Notes: generated by a model from the letters alone, not told the origin. A stretch of DNA of 64,000 nt from Mesocricetibacter intestinalis (GCF_004363295.1 NZ_SNYQ01000002.1:329598-393597); one strand, 5' to 3'. Positions 1 through 8,958 are shown, counted from the first letter of the stretch. Numbers and translations: made by a program.

Positions 1-864
1 CAAGTTCAGCAACGTATCAACCTGTTTTTACATCATCAACTCGCAAAGATTAATACCGCCCCCTCCCCGCTTGTCGAGGCTATGAAATACGGTTTGCTGC
101 TGGGCGGTAAGCGGATTCGTCCTTTTTTAGTATATGCCACCGGCAGAATGCTGGGTGCCGAAGACAGTCAACTAGATTATGCGGCGGCGGCAATTGAAGC
201 GATTCATGCCTATTCGCTGATTCACGACGATTTACCGGCAATGGATAACGATACCCTGCGCCGCGGTCAACCTACTTGTCATATTGCCTTTGATCATGCC
301 ACCGCCATTCTGGCCGGCGATGCGTTACAAGCCTTTGCCTTTGAAATTTTAACGCACAACAGCACAGTTTCGCCCTTGCAGCAACTGCTGCAGGTGCGTA
401 CCCTAAGCCATCATGCCGGGGTTTCCGGTATGTGTCTGGGACAAAGTCTGGATTTGATTTCCGAACATAAGCACATCGGCCTGGCCGAGCTTGAAAGAGT
501 GCATCGCAATAAAACCGGCGCCTTATTATCCGCCGCCTTAACCATGGGATTTCTATGTTCTCCCCATTACCGGGATCAGGATTTACAGCGGCAACTGGAA
601 AATTATGCGGCAGCCATAGGTTTAGCCTTTCAGGTTCAGGACGACATTCTGGATATCGAGGGCGAAAGCGAAATTATCGGCAAGAATATCGGTGCCGATA
701 TTGCGGCGGATAAAAATACCTATCCGAAGCTGTTAGGACTGGACGGGGCAAAACAAAAAGCTCAGGAACTTTATCAGAGCGCATTACAACATTTGCAACC
801 TCTGCCTTTTGACACCCGTGCCTTACAGGCACTGGCGGAATTTATTATTCATCGAAAAAATTAA
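1..864 (+). CDS. ispA: Farnesyl diphosphate synthase (geranyltranstransferase), 5' truncated by window edge
   Basis: Cytoplasmic prenyltransferase that condenses isopentenyl diphosphate with dimethylallyl/geranyl diphosphate to make farnesyl diphosphate. The frame is open from base 1, and the first ATG at position 82 is internal: upstream codons read QVQQRINLFLHHQL, typical family N-terminus, so the gene begins outside the window. The GGKRIRP substrate-binding motif, the first Asp-rich motif (HDDLPAMD) and the second (QDDILD) are all visible. dxs follows 25 bp downstream on the same strand, the usual ispA-dxs arrangement, so one transcript probably supplies both isoprenoid enzymes. Identity is certain; only the start is missing. 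Confidence 0.97.
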   Translation, partial: QVQQRINLFLHHQLAKINTAPSPLVEAMKYGLLLGGKRIRPFLVYATGRMLGAEDSQLDYAAAAIEAIHAYSLIHDDLPAMDNDTLRRGQPTCHIAFDHATAILAGDALQAFAFEILTHNSTVSPLQQLLQVRTLSHHAGVSGMCLGQSLDLISEHKHIGLAELERVHRNKTGALLSAALTMGFLCSPHYRDQDLQRQLENYAAAIGLAFQVQDDILDIEGESEIIGKNIGADIAADKNTYPKLLGLDGAKQKAQELYQSALQHLQPLPFDTRALQALAEFIIHRKN

Positions 865-889
865 TAATCTGTGGGACTAAGCTATAACT

Positions 890-2743
890 ATGCAAAACTA
901 TCCGCTTTTATCCTTAATAAACTCGCCGGACGATCTGCGCCTGCTGAGTAAGGAACAATTACCTCAGGTTTGCCATGAGTTACGCGAATATTTACTGGAA
1001 AGCGTCAGCCAAACCAGCGGCCACCTTGCTTCCGGATTAGGTACGGTAGAATTAACCGTAGCGCTGCACTATGTATTCAAAACGCCCTTTGATCAACTGA
1101 TTTGGGATGTGGGGCATCAAGCCTATCCCCATAAAATTCTGACCGGTCGCCGCGATCAGATGTCGACAATCCGTCAGAAGAACGGCTTACATCCTTTTCC
1201 ATGGCGGGAAGAAAGCGAATTTGACGTACTAAGCGTCGGCCACTCCTCCACTTCCATCAGCGCAGGTTTAGGTATCGCCGTTGCGGCGCAAAAAGAAAAT
1301 GCCGGGCGCAAAACCATCTGCGTTATCGGAGACGGCGCCATTACCGCCGGTATGGCCTTTGAAGCGATGAACCATGCCGGCGCTCTGCACACGGATATGC
1401 TGGTTATTTTAAACGACAACGAAATGTCCATTTCGGAAAATGTCGGAGCCCTGAATAATCATTTGGCTCGTATTTTCTCCGGTTCCTTGTATTCCTCGTT
1501 CCGCGACAGCAGTAAAAAAATTCTGTCCAATGTGCCTCCGATCAAAAATTTCATGAAAAAAACCGAAGAGCATATGAAAGGAGTGATTTCTCCAATCAGC
1601 ACTTTGTTCGAGGAATTGGGCTTTAACTATATCGGCCCGATTGACGGTCATAATATCGAGGATTTAATTGCGACCTTAAATAATATGAGTTCCCTAAAAG
1701 GCCCGCAGTTTTTACATATCCGCACCAAAAAAGGCAAAGGTTACGCCCCAGCGGAAAAAGACCCTATAGGTTTTCACGGCGTACCTAAATTCGATCCCCA
1801 TATCGGTCAATTACCGAAAACGAATGCCAAGCCGACCTATTCGAAAATCTTCGGCGATTGGCTGTGTGAAATGGCGGAACAGGATCCGAAGCTCATAGGC
1901 ATTACCCCGGCAATGCGAGAGGGTTCCGGTATGGTGGAATTCTCCAACCGCTTCCCCGATCGCTACTTTGATGTGGCTATTGCCGAACAGCATGCGGTAA
2001 CCTTTGCCGCCGGCCTGGCCATCGGCGGATATAAGCCGGTCGTGGCGATTTATTCCACCTTTCTGCAGCGCGCTTATGATCAGTTGATTCATGACGTCGC
2101 CATTCAAAATCTTCCGGTGTTATTCGCCATTGATCGCGCAGGGGTTGTCGGCGCGGACGGACAAACCCATCAGGGCGCCTTCGATATCAGCTTTATGCGC
2201 TGTATTCCGAATCTGATTATTATGACCCCGAGCGATGAAAACGAATGCCGAAATATGCTTTATACCGGCTATAAATGCGGAAAACCGGCAGCGGTGCGCT
2301 ATCCGCGCGGTAATGCCCGGGGCAGCCGAATCGAACCTTTAACCAAGCTGGAAATCGGTAAATCCCGCTTGATTCGTCAAGGGGAAAAAATTGCCATCCT
2401 TAATTTCGGCACCTTGCTGGAAGAAGCGCTATGCGTTGCGGAAAATTTAAATGCGACCCTGGTTGATATGCGTTTTGTCAAACCCTTGGATACGGAGATG
2501 GTGGCTCGTCTGGCGCAAAGCCACGAATTACTGGTTAGCTTGGAAGAAAATGCCATACAGGGCGGTGCCGGTAGTGCCGTAGCCGAAACCCTGAACAAGC
2601 GGCAACAAAATGTGAAACTGTTGCAACTGGGTTTACCGGATTGCTTTATTCCGCAGGGTACGCAACAAGAAATACTGGCGGAACTGCAGTTAGATAAGCA
2701 AGGCATTGAAATGCAGATAAGTAAATTTTTAAATAATTCTTAA
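890..2743 (+). CDS. dxs: 1-deoxy-D-xylulose-5-phosphate synthase
   Basis: Thiamine diphosphate enzyme that condenses pyruvate and glyceraldehyde 3-phosphate, the first step of the MEP isoprenoid pathway. The 617-residue product is normal length. The N-terminal TPP domain shows the [12 protein letters not shown]...NDNEMSIS signature around residues 147-185. The central transketolase-like pyrimidine domain contains [13 protein letters not shown], and a C-terminal transketolase domain follows. Its place directly after ispA supports the call. It is probably in the same operon; two possible hairpins lie downstream before the next gene. Confidence 0.98.
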   Translation: MQNYPLLSLINSPDDLRLLSKEQLPQVCHELREYLLESVSQTSGHLASGLGTVELTVALHYVFKTPFDQLIWDVGHQAYPHKILTGRRDQMSTIRQKNGLHPFPWREESEFDVLSVGHSSTSISAGLGIAVAAQKENAGRKTICVIGDGAITAGMAFEAMNHAGALHTDMLVILNDNEMSISENVGALNNHLARIFSGSLYSSFRDSSKKILSNVPPIKNFMKKTEEHMKGVISPISTLFEELGFNYIGPIDGHNIEDLIATLNNMSSLKGPQFLHIRTKKGKGYAPAEKDPIGFHGVPKFDPHIGQLPKTNAKPTYSKIFGDWLCEMAEQDPKLIGITPAMREGSGMVEFSNRFPDRYFDVAIAEQHAVTFAAGLAIGGYKPVVAIYSTFLQRAYDQLIHDVAIQNLPVLFAIDRAGVVGADGQTHQGAFDISFMRCIPNLIIMTPSDENECRNMLYTGYKCGKPAAVRYPRGNARGSRIEPLTKLEIGKSRLIRQGEKIAILNFGTLLEEALCVAENLNATLVDMRFVKPLDTEMVARLAQSHELLVSLEENAIQGGAGSAVAETLNKRQQNVKLLQLGLPDCFIPQGTQQEILAELQLDKQGIEMQISKFLNNS

Positions 2744-2801
2744 TTTTTTATTAAATATTTGAACTTTTCGCTAAGTTATCAGTCTGATTAATTGCTAGTG
2801 C

Positions 2802-2827
2802 ACTGCAATCTGCAGTTGTCTTTTTTT
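2802..2827 (+). terminator. Weak candidate terminator after dxs
   Basis: A 6-bp perfect stem ACTGCA/TGCAGT with a 3-nt loop (2802-2816) is followed after a few bases by a run of seven T (2821-2827). The stem is short, so this is tentative. Confidence 0.35.
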
Positions 2828-2857
2828 AAAGATCTTTCTTAATTATTAAGACCTCCC

Positions 2858-2887
2858 CGCTATCCGTTTTCGGATAGCGTTTTTTTA
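2858..2887 (+). terminator. Rho-independent terminator after ispA-dxs
   Basis: Perfect 9-bp stem CGCTATCCG/CGGATAGCG (2858-2866 and 2871-2879) with a TTTT loop, followed immediately by seven T. It ends the ispA-dxs transcript and isolates the gene at 2925. Confidence 0.85.
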
Positions 2888-2924
2888 TTCTCGCAGTTTA
2901 ATTCATCATTCAAGGAAGATAAGG

Positions 2925-3485
2925 ATGAAAAAATTCAGCGCCATTATACAGTCATTTCTTGCTCTCCCATTTGCCGCCTTGTCCGTTTATTTGCTTTATC
3001 ATCAAAACCAGTTAATCATTGAGGGAAAACGCCCCTATATTTTCTTTACCCCGAAGGTTGTGGCTTCAAAAACCGTTCCGCAGGGGCTGGAATTTCAACT
3101 GGTGGTAGGAAACTACGGCGAAGGTACGGCCATTATCGACAAGTTTTCGATAATAAGCGCAGGAAAGACTTATACTTCCGATCTCGGCTCCCAATGGAAA
3201 AATATTTTGCACCAACATGGCATTGCGGAACAATGTCCCATGAGCGAGGGTTGGTTAATTAAAGGATCGGTGTTAAGCAGCGGGCAGGAAGAAGACAAAT
3301 TTCTTAGTTTAATTTATTCGACGAATAATTCTCAGATAAAACAACAATGTATTGTTCCTTTCGTTAATATGCTTAAAGAAGGGAAAATAAAAATAAAACT
3401 AAAATATCGCTCCATTTATAAAGACTATGATGATGAATTGACTATTCAATACGACTTTTCTCCGGTATTACCGCTATTAATCTAA
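2925..3485 (+). CDS. Hypothetical membrane-anchored protein
   Basis: I do not recognise this 186-residue protein. It starts with MKK and a hydrophobic stretch (about residues 6-25, SFLALPFAALSVYLLY), which looks like an uncleaved membrane anchor. The remaining ~160 residues appear soluble with many beta-prone segments and two Cys (near residues 103 and 145). A good ribosome binding site (AAGGA plus AAGG) precedes the ATG. It is monocistronic: a strong terminator lies upstream, a bidirectional terminator downstream, and the convergent rplT follows. Ile, Lys and Phe are abundant and base composition is AT-richer than flanking housekeeping genes. A small cell-surface or envelope protein is possible but not shown. 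Confidence 0.7.
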   Translation: MKKFSAIIQSFLALPFAALSVYLLYHQNQLIIEGKRPYIFFTPKVVASKTVPQGLEFQLVVGNYGEGTAIIDKFSIISAGKTYTSDLGSQWKNILHQHGIAEQCPMSEGWLIKGSVLSSGQEEDKFLSLIYSTNNSQIKQQCIVPFVNMLKEGKIKIKLKYRSIYKDYDDELTIQYDFSPVLPLLI

Positions 3486-3498
3486 TACAGTAAAACAT

Positions 3499-3524
3499 AA
3501 AAAAAGGACGCTTTTCAGCGTCCT
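3499..3524. terminator. Bidirectional terminator between hypothetical gene and rplT
   Basis: 7-bp stem AGGACGC/GCGTCCT (3505-3511 and 3518-3524), loop TTTTCA. On the minus strand it is followed by a run of seven U, so it mainly ends infC-rpmI-rplT; it also lies 20 bp after the plus-strand gene. Confidence 0.8.
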
Positions 3525-3545
3525 CATTTTGCAGACTTTAAAAAC

Positions 3546-3902
<357 letters not shown>

Positions 3903-3955
3903 TTAATCTCCTATTGTATAAATTAACTAAAAATAAACTAATCGTACGCTCGTGC

Positions 3956-4153
3956 TTATGCGTATGGCAGGCACGCTACGACTAAAACCTGATCGGCTTT
4001 CGCCACCATTGATTTATGACGTAAATGACGTTTACGTTTAGTGGTTTTTTTAGTCAAAATATGACGTAAGTGAGATTGTTTACGTTTGAAACCGCCTGAC
4101 GCTGTTTTTTTGAAACGTTTGGCAGCACCACGTACTGTTTTAATTTTAGGCAT
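3956..4153 (-). CDS. rpmI: 50S ribosomal protein L35
   Basis: Small (65-residue), highly basic large-subunit protein, beginning [17 protein letters not shown] and carrying the conserved LRHILTKK region, with normal family length. It sits between infC and rplT, the near-universal order. The 113 bp between infC and rpmI contain an inverted pair of uptake-signal sequences able to form a stem-loop, which may affect read-through from infC. Confidence 0.99.
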
Positions 4154-4206
4154 TGTTAAAAAAACTCCGCATTGTTTGGGTTAATACATAATAATCGGGC
4201 GAATTA

Positions 4207-4243
4207 AAGTGCGGTAAAAACTTTTCAGATTTTGACCGCACTT
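4207..4243. repeat. Inverted pair of DNA uptake signal sequences (hairpin between infC and rpmI)
   Basis: AAGTGCGGT at 4207-4215 and its complement ACCGCACTT at 4235-4243, separated by 19 bp. The 9-bp arms can pair, giving a stem-loop in RNA from either strand, followed on the minus strand by an AT-rich tract. Paired uptake signals commonly double as terminators or attenuators in Pasteurellaceae. Here the pair lies inside an operon, so partial termination is the likelier effect. Confidence 0.85.
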
Positions 4244-4266
4244 TTTAATTACTTGCTAAGCACCGA

Positions 4267-4809
4267 CTATTTCTTTTTAGGGGCAAGCACCATCACCATC
4301 TGTCGGCCTTCGAGTTTACCCGGTGCGGATTCCACCACCGCTAACTCTGCCAGATCGTTTTTAATTCGTTCCAGCATTTCAGTGCCGATTTGCTGATGAG
4401 CCATTTCACGACCGCGAAAACGTAATGTAATCTTAGTCTTATCCCCATCTTCTAAGAAGCGAATCAGGCTGCGTAGTTTTACCTGATAGTCGCCTTCATC
4501 AGTACCGGGACGGAATTTGATTTCCTTCACCTGTACAACTTTCTGCTTTTTCTTCTGCTCTTTTGCCGTCTTACTCTTTTCGTAAAGGAATTTCCCGTAA
4601 TTCATAATACGGCACACCGGCGGTTCTGCGTTAGGGCTAATCTCAACCAGATCCAGTGAAGCCTGTTCGGCCATATCCAACGCTTGTTGAATTGATACGA
4701 TACCCGCCTGTTCACCCTCTTGGTCAATCAGACGAACCTCTTTCACTCTAATCTCTTCATTAATACGATTAGGACGATTAGCCACCGGGGCTTTTTTTAG
4801 GGTTTTAAT
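4267..4809 (-). CDS. infC: Translation initiation factor IF-3 (predicted AUU start)
   Basis: Binds the 30S subunit, enforces start-codon and initiator tRNA selection and blocks premature 50S joining. Both IF-3 domains are complete, including [20 protein letters not shown] and the C-terminal [11 protein letters not shown] region. The first standard start is a GTG at 4785 giving 172 residues, but eight more family-like codons lie upstream (KTLKKAPV) and the frame reaches ATT codons at 4809 and 4812, preceded by AGAGGA. Starting at 4809 gives exactly 180 residues, the E. coli length. E. coli infC uses AUU for autoregulation, since IF-3 discriminates against this codon. The start is therefore inferred from homology and spacing. 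Confidence 0.95.
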   Translation of the reverse strand: MKTLKKAPVANRPNRINEEIRVKEVRLIDQEGEQAGIVSIQQALDMAEQASLDLVEISPNAEPPVCRIMNYGKFLYEKSKTAKEQKKKQKVVQVKEIKFRPGTDEGDYQVKLRSLIRFLEDGDKTKITLRFRGREMAHQQIGTEMLERIKNDLAELAVVESAPGKLEGRQMVMVLAPKKK

Positions 4810-4860
4810 AATATTGTTCCTCTAGTAAGTTTATCCGCTATCCTGCTGCGGCGCAGAAGA

Positions 4861-4884
4861 TAAAAGCTTGCTCCAAGCGAGCAA
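4861..4884 (-). promoter_or_regulatory. Possible attenuator-like hairpins in the infC leader
   Basis: Two mutually exclusive short stems overlap. On the minus strand TTGCTC/GAGCAA (4884-4879 with 4873-4868) competes with GCTTG/CAAGC (4878-4874 with 4870-4866), the latter followed directly by UUUUA. This is only a sequence pattern and the stems are weak. Confidence 0.3.
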
Positions 4885-5029
4885 AAACGCGGAAAATTTT
4901 AATGGATTTTTGCTGATTATGCAATTGAATTTAATGCTTGCAGCCAATAAAAAGCACAGGGAAGGTATTTTTTTAGTTGAGGCGAAACAATATCGCACTA
5001 TCGGCAAAGAATAAGCTTAGGACGGAGTA

Positions 5030-5059
5030 AACATAAAATTGCCGTTCACAAGGAACGGC
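5030..5059 (-). terminator. Terminator after the PEBP-family gene
   Basis: 7-bp stem GCCGTTC/GAACGGC (5041-5047 and 5053-5059) followed on the minus strand by AATTTTATG. It separates the PEBP gene from the infC leader, so infC probably has its own promoter within 4812-5030. Confidence 0.65.
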
Positions 5060-5085
5060 AAAAGAAAGCAAGCATAAGCGAGAAA

Positions 5086-5727
5086 TTATTTAGAATCGTA
5101 GGTTCCCACTAAATAAGCCTGATCAAGGATATGTCCCTGCATGGCGAAATGCAGATCATTATAGCGGAATCCCGGTTTTAAATTGAGCTTGGTATCCAAC
5201 GCATACACATAAAGCTCGTAACGATGGGGTTTATTCGGTGGTGCCATGCCGCCGTAGCCGGAAGCTTCTTTAATCGAAAGGTTATTGATTTTACTGGCCC
5301 AGCTGTTTGCCCCCTGAACGAAATCCTTAGCGGAAATACTTTCGTTTTCCTTCACGGAAGTACGTTCCAAATCGGCGATTAGCCAATGGGTCCAGACAAA
5401 TCCCGCCACTTCCGCCGCATCTTTATCTTCAAAAACCACAGCGAAAGATTTGGTGTTTTCAGGGGCGTTTTTTATTTCGAAAGGAATGGAATAAGAAGGC
5501 ATACCGTTCGGGCTGAATTGGGTACCGCGTTTACCGAATTTATCCGCAAATTTGCCGTCCACAATGGCGGAGCTGGTTACTTCCATGGCTTTATCCTGAA
5601 TATGGATCATAATGTCCTTATCCTCCGGCAGATTATTCTGCACCGCCGCCGAACCGAGTTGGGGGAACAGCAGTGCGGATAATGCCAAAGCCCCTACGCC
5701 GCGAAGCGTTTTTTTGATACTTTTCAT
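5086..5727 (-). CDS. Secreted PEBP/YbhB-YbcL family protein
   Basis: Phosphatidylethanolamine-binding-protein/Raf-kinase-inhibitor-like fold. The 213-residue product has a Sec signal peptide (MKSIKKTLRG, hydrophobic ALALSALLF, probable cleavage after GSAA near residue 28), so it is periplasmic or secreted. Family motifs are intact: the FEDKDA...FVWTHWLIADL segment near residues 99-120 and YGGMAPPNKPHRYELYVYALD near 158-178, which line the anion-binding pocket. Bacterial members have no agreed biochemical function. A terminator follows, and the upstream neighbour is an ADP-ribosylglycohydrolase 80 bp away on the same strand. Confidence 0.9.
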   Translation of the reverse strand: MKSIKKTLRGVGALALSALLFPQLGSAAVQNNLPEDKDIMIHIQDKAMEVTSSAIVDGKFADKFGKRGTQFSPNGMPSYSIPFEIKNAPENTKSFAVVFEDKDAAEVAGFVWTHWLIADLERTSVKENESISAKDFVQGANSWASKINNLSIKEASGYGGMAPPNKPHRYELYVYALDTKLNLKPGFRYNDLHFAMQGHILDQAYLVGTYDSK

Positions 5728-5807
5728 AGATCTCCTTATCTTTTTAGCTAAAAAAATCCTATCCTTAAGTCAAGGACATTTATTTAGACGAAAAACGAAC
5801 AAAAATC

Positions 5808-6704
5808 TTACAATCGATTCTGAATAAGACCAAGGGCAAGCTGCTCTATATCCGCTTTCCGGTATAGCACCTCAAGCCAAGGGGAGGGAATATTCTCCAC
5901 CCCGTAATAAGCGCCGGCAATCTGACCGCAAATGGCGGCATTGGTATCCGCATCATCACCCAAGTTAGCCGCAGCCAAAATCGCCGCACGGAAATTATCC
6001 GTATGCCAAAAGGCCCAGAGTGCCGCTTCCAAACTGTCAATAACATAACCGGCACTGCCCACTTGATCAGCGCACTTGGTTTTAAACAGTCCTTGGCAAA
6101 TGTGCGTTAATGGCTCAAAACGTAGGGCGTCATTGTCTTCAAACAGATTTTGTTTTTTTCTGCCGGCAAAAATACGTGAAATCAGCAAAGCGAAATATTC
6201 ACAGGATTGAACCGCTTCCTGCGAAGCATGGGTGGTTTTAGAGCTTAATCCGGCGTATTTCACCATTAATTCCGGCGCTCGATGATAAAAAAGCAATACC
6301 GGAATCAAACGCATTAGCGAACCGTTGCCGGAGTAGCGGGACGCGGTATTTAAACTATAGGGCCTAGGTTTTTTTCTAAATTCTCCCAGTGCCATTGCCA
6401 CCTGTTTTCCCATACCGAAAGCTCTGTCCAAGCTGGAGTTTATCCCCGTACTTGCCCACTGATAATAGCGCTGTAACTGATCGTAGGGGTCAAATCCGTT
6501 TTTAGCGATTAAACTTTCGGCCAGGCAAATGGCCATGGAAGTATCGTCCGTCCATTTTCCTTTTGCCAGACGGAACTTCCCCCCGCCCTGCATATCGGTT
6601 AAGGGCTTAAAACGCGTTCTGGGCAAAAATTCCACCCGCGCCCCTACCGCATCACCGCAAGCCAAACCCAAAAAAGCGCCGACGGCTCGGGCTTGTATAT
6701 CCAT
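5808..6704 (-). CDS. ADP-ribosylglycohydrolase family protein (DraG-like)
   Basis: Predicted to hydrolyse ADP-ribose from modified substrates using a binuclear Mg2+ centre. The 298-residue protein opens with the family start RAVGAFLGLACGDAVG, then WTDDTSMA near residue 51 (first metal-ligand motif) and LGDDADTNAAICGQIAGAYYG near residues 250-270 (second metal-ligand motif). All key Asp residues are present, so it should be active. There is no signal peptide, hence cytosolic. No ADP-ribosyltransferase partner is visible nearby, so the substrate is unknown. It lies between thrS and the PEBP gene, an unusual insertion next to translation genes. Confidence 0.9.
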   Translation of the reverse strand: MDIQARAVGAFLGLACGDAVGARVEFLPRTRFKPLTDMQGGGKFRLAKGKWTDDTSMAICLAESLIAKNGFDPYDQLQRYYQWASTGINSSLDRAFGMGKQVAMALGEFRKKPRPYSLNTASRYSGNGSLMRLIPVLLFYHRAPELMVKYAGLSSKTTHASQEAVQSCEYFALLISRIFAGRKKQNLFEDNDALRFEPLTHICQGLFKTKCADQVGSAGYVIDSLEAALWAFWHTDNFRAAILAAANLGDDADTNAAICGQIAGAYYGVENIPSPWLEVLYRKADIEQLALGLIQNRL

Positions 6705-6761
6705 CTCTTTTTCTCTCTTCCGGTAAATTAAATATATTTACCTATTTACCTATATAGAAAA

Positions 6762-6785
6762 AACCGCACTACATAAAGTGCGGTT
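6762..6785 (-). terminator. thrS terminator built around an uptake signal sequence
   Basis: 9-bp stem AACCGCACT/AGTGCGGTT (6762-6770 and 6777-6785), loop ACATAA, followed on the minus strand by a U run. The right arm contains a perfect uptake 9-mer (6776-6784); the left arm is a partial one. Confidence 0.85.
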
Positions 6786-6802
6786 GTTTTTCGGCGAGTT
6801 TT

Positions 6803-8734
6803 TTAGGCTTCGTTCAGTAGCTTCAGCGCGCGGTTTCTAACCTGATTTTTCAGAATTTCAATAAATTCGTCCACATTGTAGGAACCGAGATCTTGGCCTT
6901 TACGGGTACGAACCGCCACTTTACCCGCTTCGATTTCCTTATCGCCGCATACCAGCATATAAGGAACGCGACGTAGGGTATGTTCGCGAATTTTGAAACC
7001 GATTTTTTCATTACGTAAATCCGATTTCACCCGCAGTCCCGCATCGGATAGTTTTTTTACGACCTGACTGACATAATCGGACTGAGAATCGGTGATATTC
7101 ATCACCACCGCCTGCACCGGCGCCAACCAAGGCGGGAAGAAACCGGCATATTCTTCGGTGATGATACCGATAAAGCGCTCGATGGAACCTAAAATCGCAC
7201 GGTGGATCATAACCGGGGTTCTGCGTTCGTTATCTTCCGCCACATAGGAAGCGTTTAAACGGCCCGGTAAGGCAAAGTCAAGCTGTACCGTACCGCACTG
7301 CCATTCGCGATTCAGGCTGTCGCGCAGGGCAAATTCCAGTTTAGGCCCGTAGAAAGCGCCCTCGCCTTTCTGTACTTCATAAGCCAGATTGTTATGGGCC
7401 AGAGCTTTGGCTAAGTCCGCCTCGGCGCGATCCCACATTTCATCGGAGCCGATACGTTTTTCCGGACGGGTGGACAATTTAACGTAAATATCGGTAAAGC
7501 CGAAGGTGCTGTAAATATCGTACACCATACGGATACAGGAGGTTACTTCGCTTTCAATTTGATCTTCGGTACAGAAAATATGAGCGTCGTCCTGCGTAAA
7601 ACCTCGTACCCGCATTAATCCGTGCAATGAACCGGAAGGTTCGTTACGGTGGCAGGAACCGAATTCCGCCATACGCAGCGGCAGATCGCGATAAGATTTC
7701 AAGCCCTGATTAAAAATTTGTACATGGCCCGGGCAGTTCATCGGTTTAATCGCATATTCGCGGTTTTCCGATGAGGTGGTAAACATCAAATCGCCGTAAT
7801 TCTGCCAATGTCCGGTACGTTCCCATAATACGCGGTCCATCATAAAAGGACCTTTTACTTCCTGATAGTCGTATTCTTTCAGTTTGGTGCGTACGAAGGT
7901 TTCCAGTTCGCGGAAAATTGTCCAGCCGTCGTTATGCCAGAAAACCATGCCCGGCGCTTCTTCCTGCATATGATAGAGATCGAGCGCTTTACCGATCTTA
8001 CGATGATCCCGTTTCGCCGCTTCTTCCAGACGTTGTAAATATTCGGCCAGCTGTTTTTTATCCGCCCATGCGGTGCCGTAGATACGCTGTAACATTTTAT
8101 TTTTGCTGTCGCCGCGCCAATAAGCCCCTGCGACTTTCTGCAATTTAAAATGCTGACAGAAACGCATATTCGGCACATGCGGGCCGCGGCACATATCGAT
8201 ATATTCCTGATGATGATATAAGGCCGGACGGGCGTCTTTTGCAATATTTTCATCCAGAATCGCCATTTTATAAGGCTCGCCGCGTTTTTCGAAAGTATCG
8301 CGCGCTTCTTGCCAGCTAACCGGTTGTTTTATTACCTCATAATTGGTCTTCGCCAGTTCGTGCATACGTTTTTCCAGTGCATCCAAATCTTCCTGGCTTA
8401 AAGAGCGGTCCAAATCCACATCATAATAGAAACCGTTTTCAATGGTCGGCCCGATGGCCATTTTTACATCGGGGAAAAGTTGCTTAATCGCATGGCCCAG
8501 CAAATGTGCGCAGGAATGACGGATAATTTCCAGACCGTCTTCATCTTTGGCGGTAATGATTTCTAAACTGCTGTCCTGTTCGATTAAGTCGCAAGCGTCG
8601 CGACGAACGCCGTTTACACGGCCGGCAATGGTGGCTTTGGCAAGGCCCGCTCCGATATTCTGCGCCACTTCCAGTACGGTAACGGGTTTATCAAACTGAC
8701 GCTGAGAGCCGTCAGGTAAAGTTATAATTGGCAT
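6803..8734 (-). CDS. thrS: Threonyl-tRNA synthetase
   Basis: Class II aminoacyl-tRNA synthetase charging tRNA-Thr and editing Ser-tRNA-Thr. The 643 residues match the E. coli length. Domains in order: TGS (about 1-60), the editing/SAD domain with [10 protein letters not shown] near residue 73 and CRGPHVP near residue 183, the class II core with [35 protein letters not shown] and motif 3 near [11 protein letters not shown], and the C-terminal anticodon-binding domain. Unlike E. coli it is not joined to infC. Its 224-bp leader holds hairpins resembling the E. coli thrS autoregulatory operator. The start is an ATG with AAGGA 8 bp upstream. Confidence 0.99.
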   Translation of the reverse strand: MPIITLPDGSQRQFDKPVTVLEVAQNIGAGLAKATIAGRVNGVRRDACDLIEQDSSLEIITAKDEDGLEIIRHSCAHLLGHAIKQLFPDVKMAIGPTIENGFYYDVDLDRSLSQEDLDALEKRMHELAKTNYEVIKQPVSWQEARDTFEKRGEPYKMAILDENIAKDARPALYHHQEYIDMCRGPHVPNMRFCQHFKLQKVAGAYWRGDSKNKMLQRIYGTAWADKKQLAEYLQRLEEAAKRDHRKIGKALDLYHMQEEAPGMVFWHNDGWTIFRELETFVRTKLKEYDYQEVKGPFMMDRVLWERTGHWQNYGDLMFTTSSENREYAIKPMNCPGHVQIFNQGLKSYRDLPLRMAEFGSCHRNEPSGSLHGLMRVRGFTQDDAHIFCTEDQIESEVTSCIRMVYDIYSTFGFTDIYVKLSTRPEKRIGSDEMWDRAEADLAKALAHNNLAYEVQKGEGAFYGPKLEFALRDSLNREWQCGTVQLDFALPGRLNASYVAEDNERRTPVMIHRAILGSIERFIGIITEEYAGFFPPWLAPVQAVVMNITDSQSDYVSQVVKKLSDAGLRVKSDLRNEKIGFKIREHTLRRVPYMLVCGDKEIEAGKVAVRTRKGQDLGSYNVDEFIEILKNQVRNRALKLLNEA

Positions 8735-8753
8735 GTTAAATCCTTATACAGTG

Positions 8754-8774
8754 GTAACCCATACGCAAGGTTAC
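8754..8774 (-). promoter_or_regulatory. thrS leader hairpin B, candidate ThrRS operator stem-loop
   Basis: Read on the minus strand, GTAACC pairs with GGTTAC around TTGCGTATG; a U-G pair would leave a 7-nt loop UGCGUAU containing CGU-A, like the CGU anticodon loop of a tRNA-Thr. It ends 19 bases before the thrS ATG, immediately upstream of the Shine-Dalgarno, where an autoregulatory operator should sit. Function is inferred from the E. coli thrS system. Confidence 0.55.
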
Positions 8775-8835
8775 TTGTTTTGATGAAAAAGTTTTGCTTT
8801 ATCCGCAAGGGGGTTATCCGTTGCGCCGAAATAAA

Positions 8836-8858
8836 ACAAGGGATACGCAATCCCTTGT
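8836..8858 (-). promoter_or_regulatory. thrS leader hairpin A (operator-like or terminator)
   Basis: 9-bp perfect stem ACAAGGGAT/ATCCCTTGT with loop UGCGU, sharing the TTGCGTAT string with hairpin B 62 bp downstream. It is followed by UUUAUUUC, so it could alternatively be the terminator of grxB. Another small stem, GTGCC/GGCAC, lies at 8877-8889, and TTACAC/GTGTAA at 8901-8920. Confidence 0.5.
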
Positions 8859-8923
8859 GATAAAGCCTGAGTCGAAGTGCCGAAGGCACCTTACTTGTGA
8901 TTACACCCACAATTGTGTAATAA

Positions 8924-8932
8924 AAGTGCGGT
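8924..8932 (+). repeat. DNA uptake signal sequence
   Basis: Exact AAGTGCGGT in the gap between grxB and thrS. Confidence 0.85.
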
Positions 8933-8958
8933 TATTTTAACATATTTTTTCTCAGATG

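Noticed and set aside
7879..8253. Extra minus-strand open frame inside thrS
   Set aside because: Out-of-frame overlap with a fully conserved synthetase core; Cys/Arg-rich composition of a random frame.
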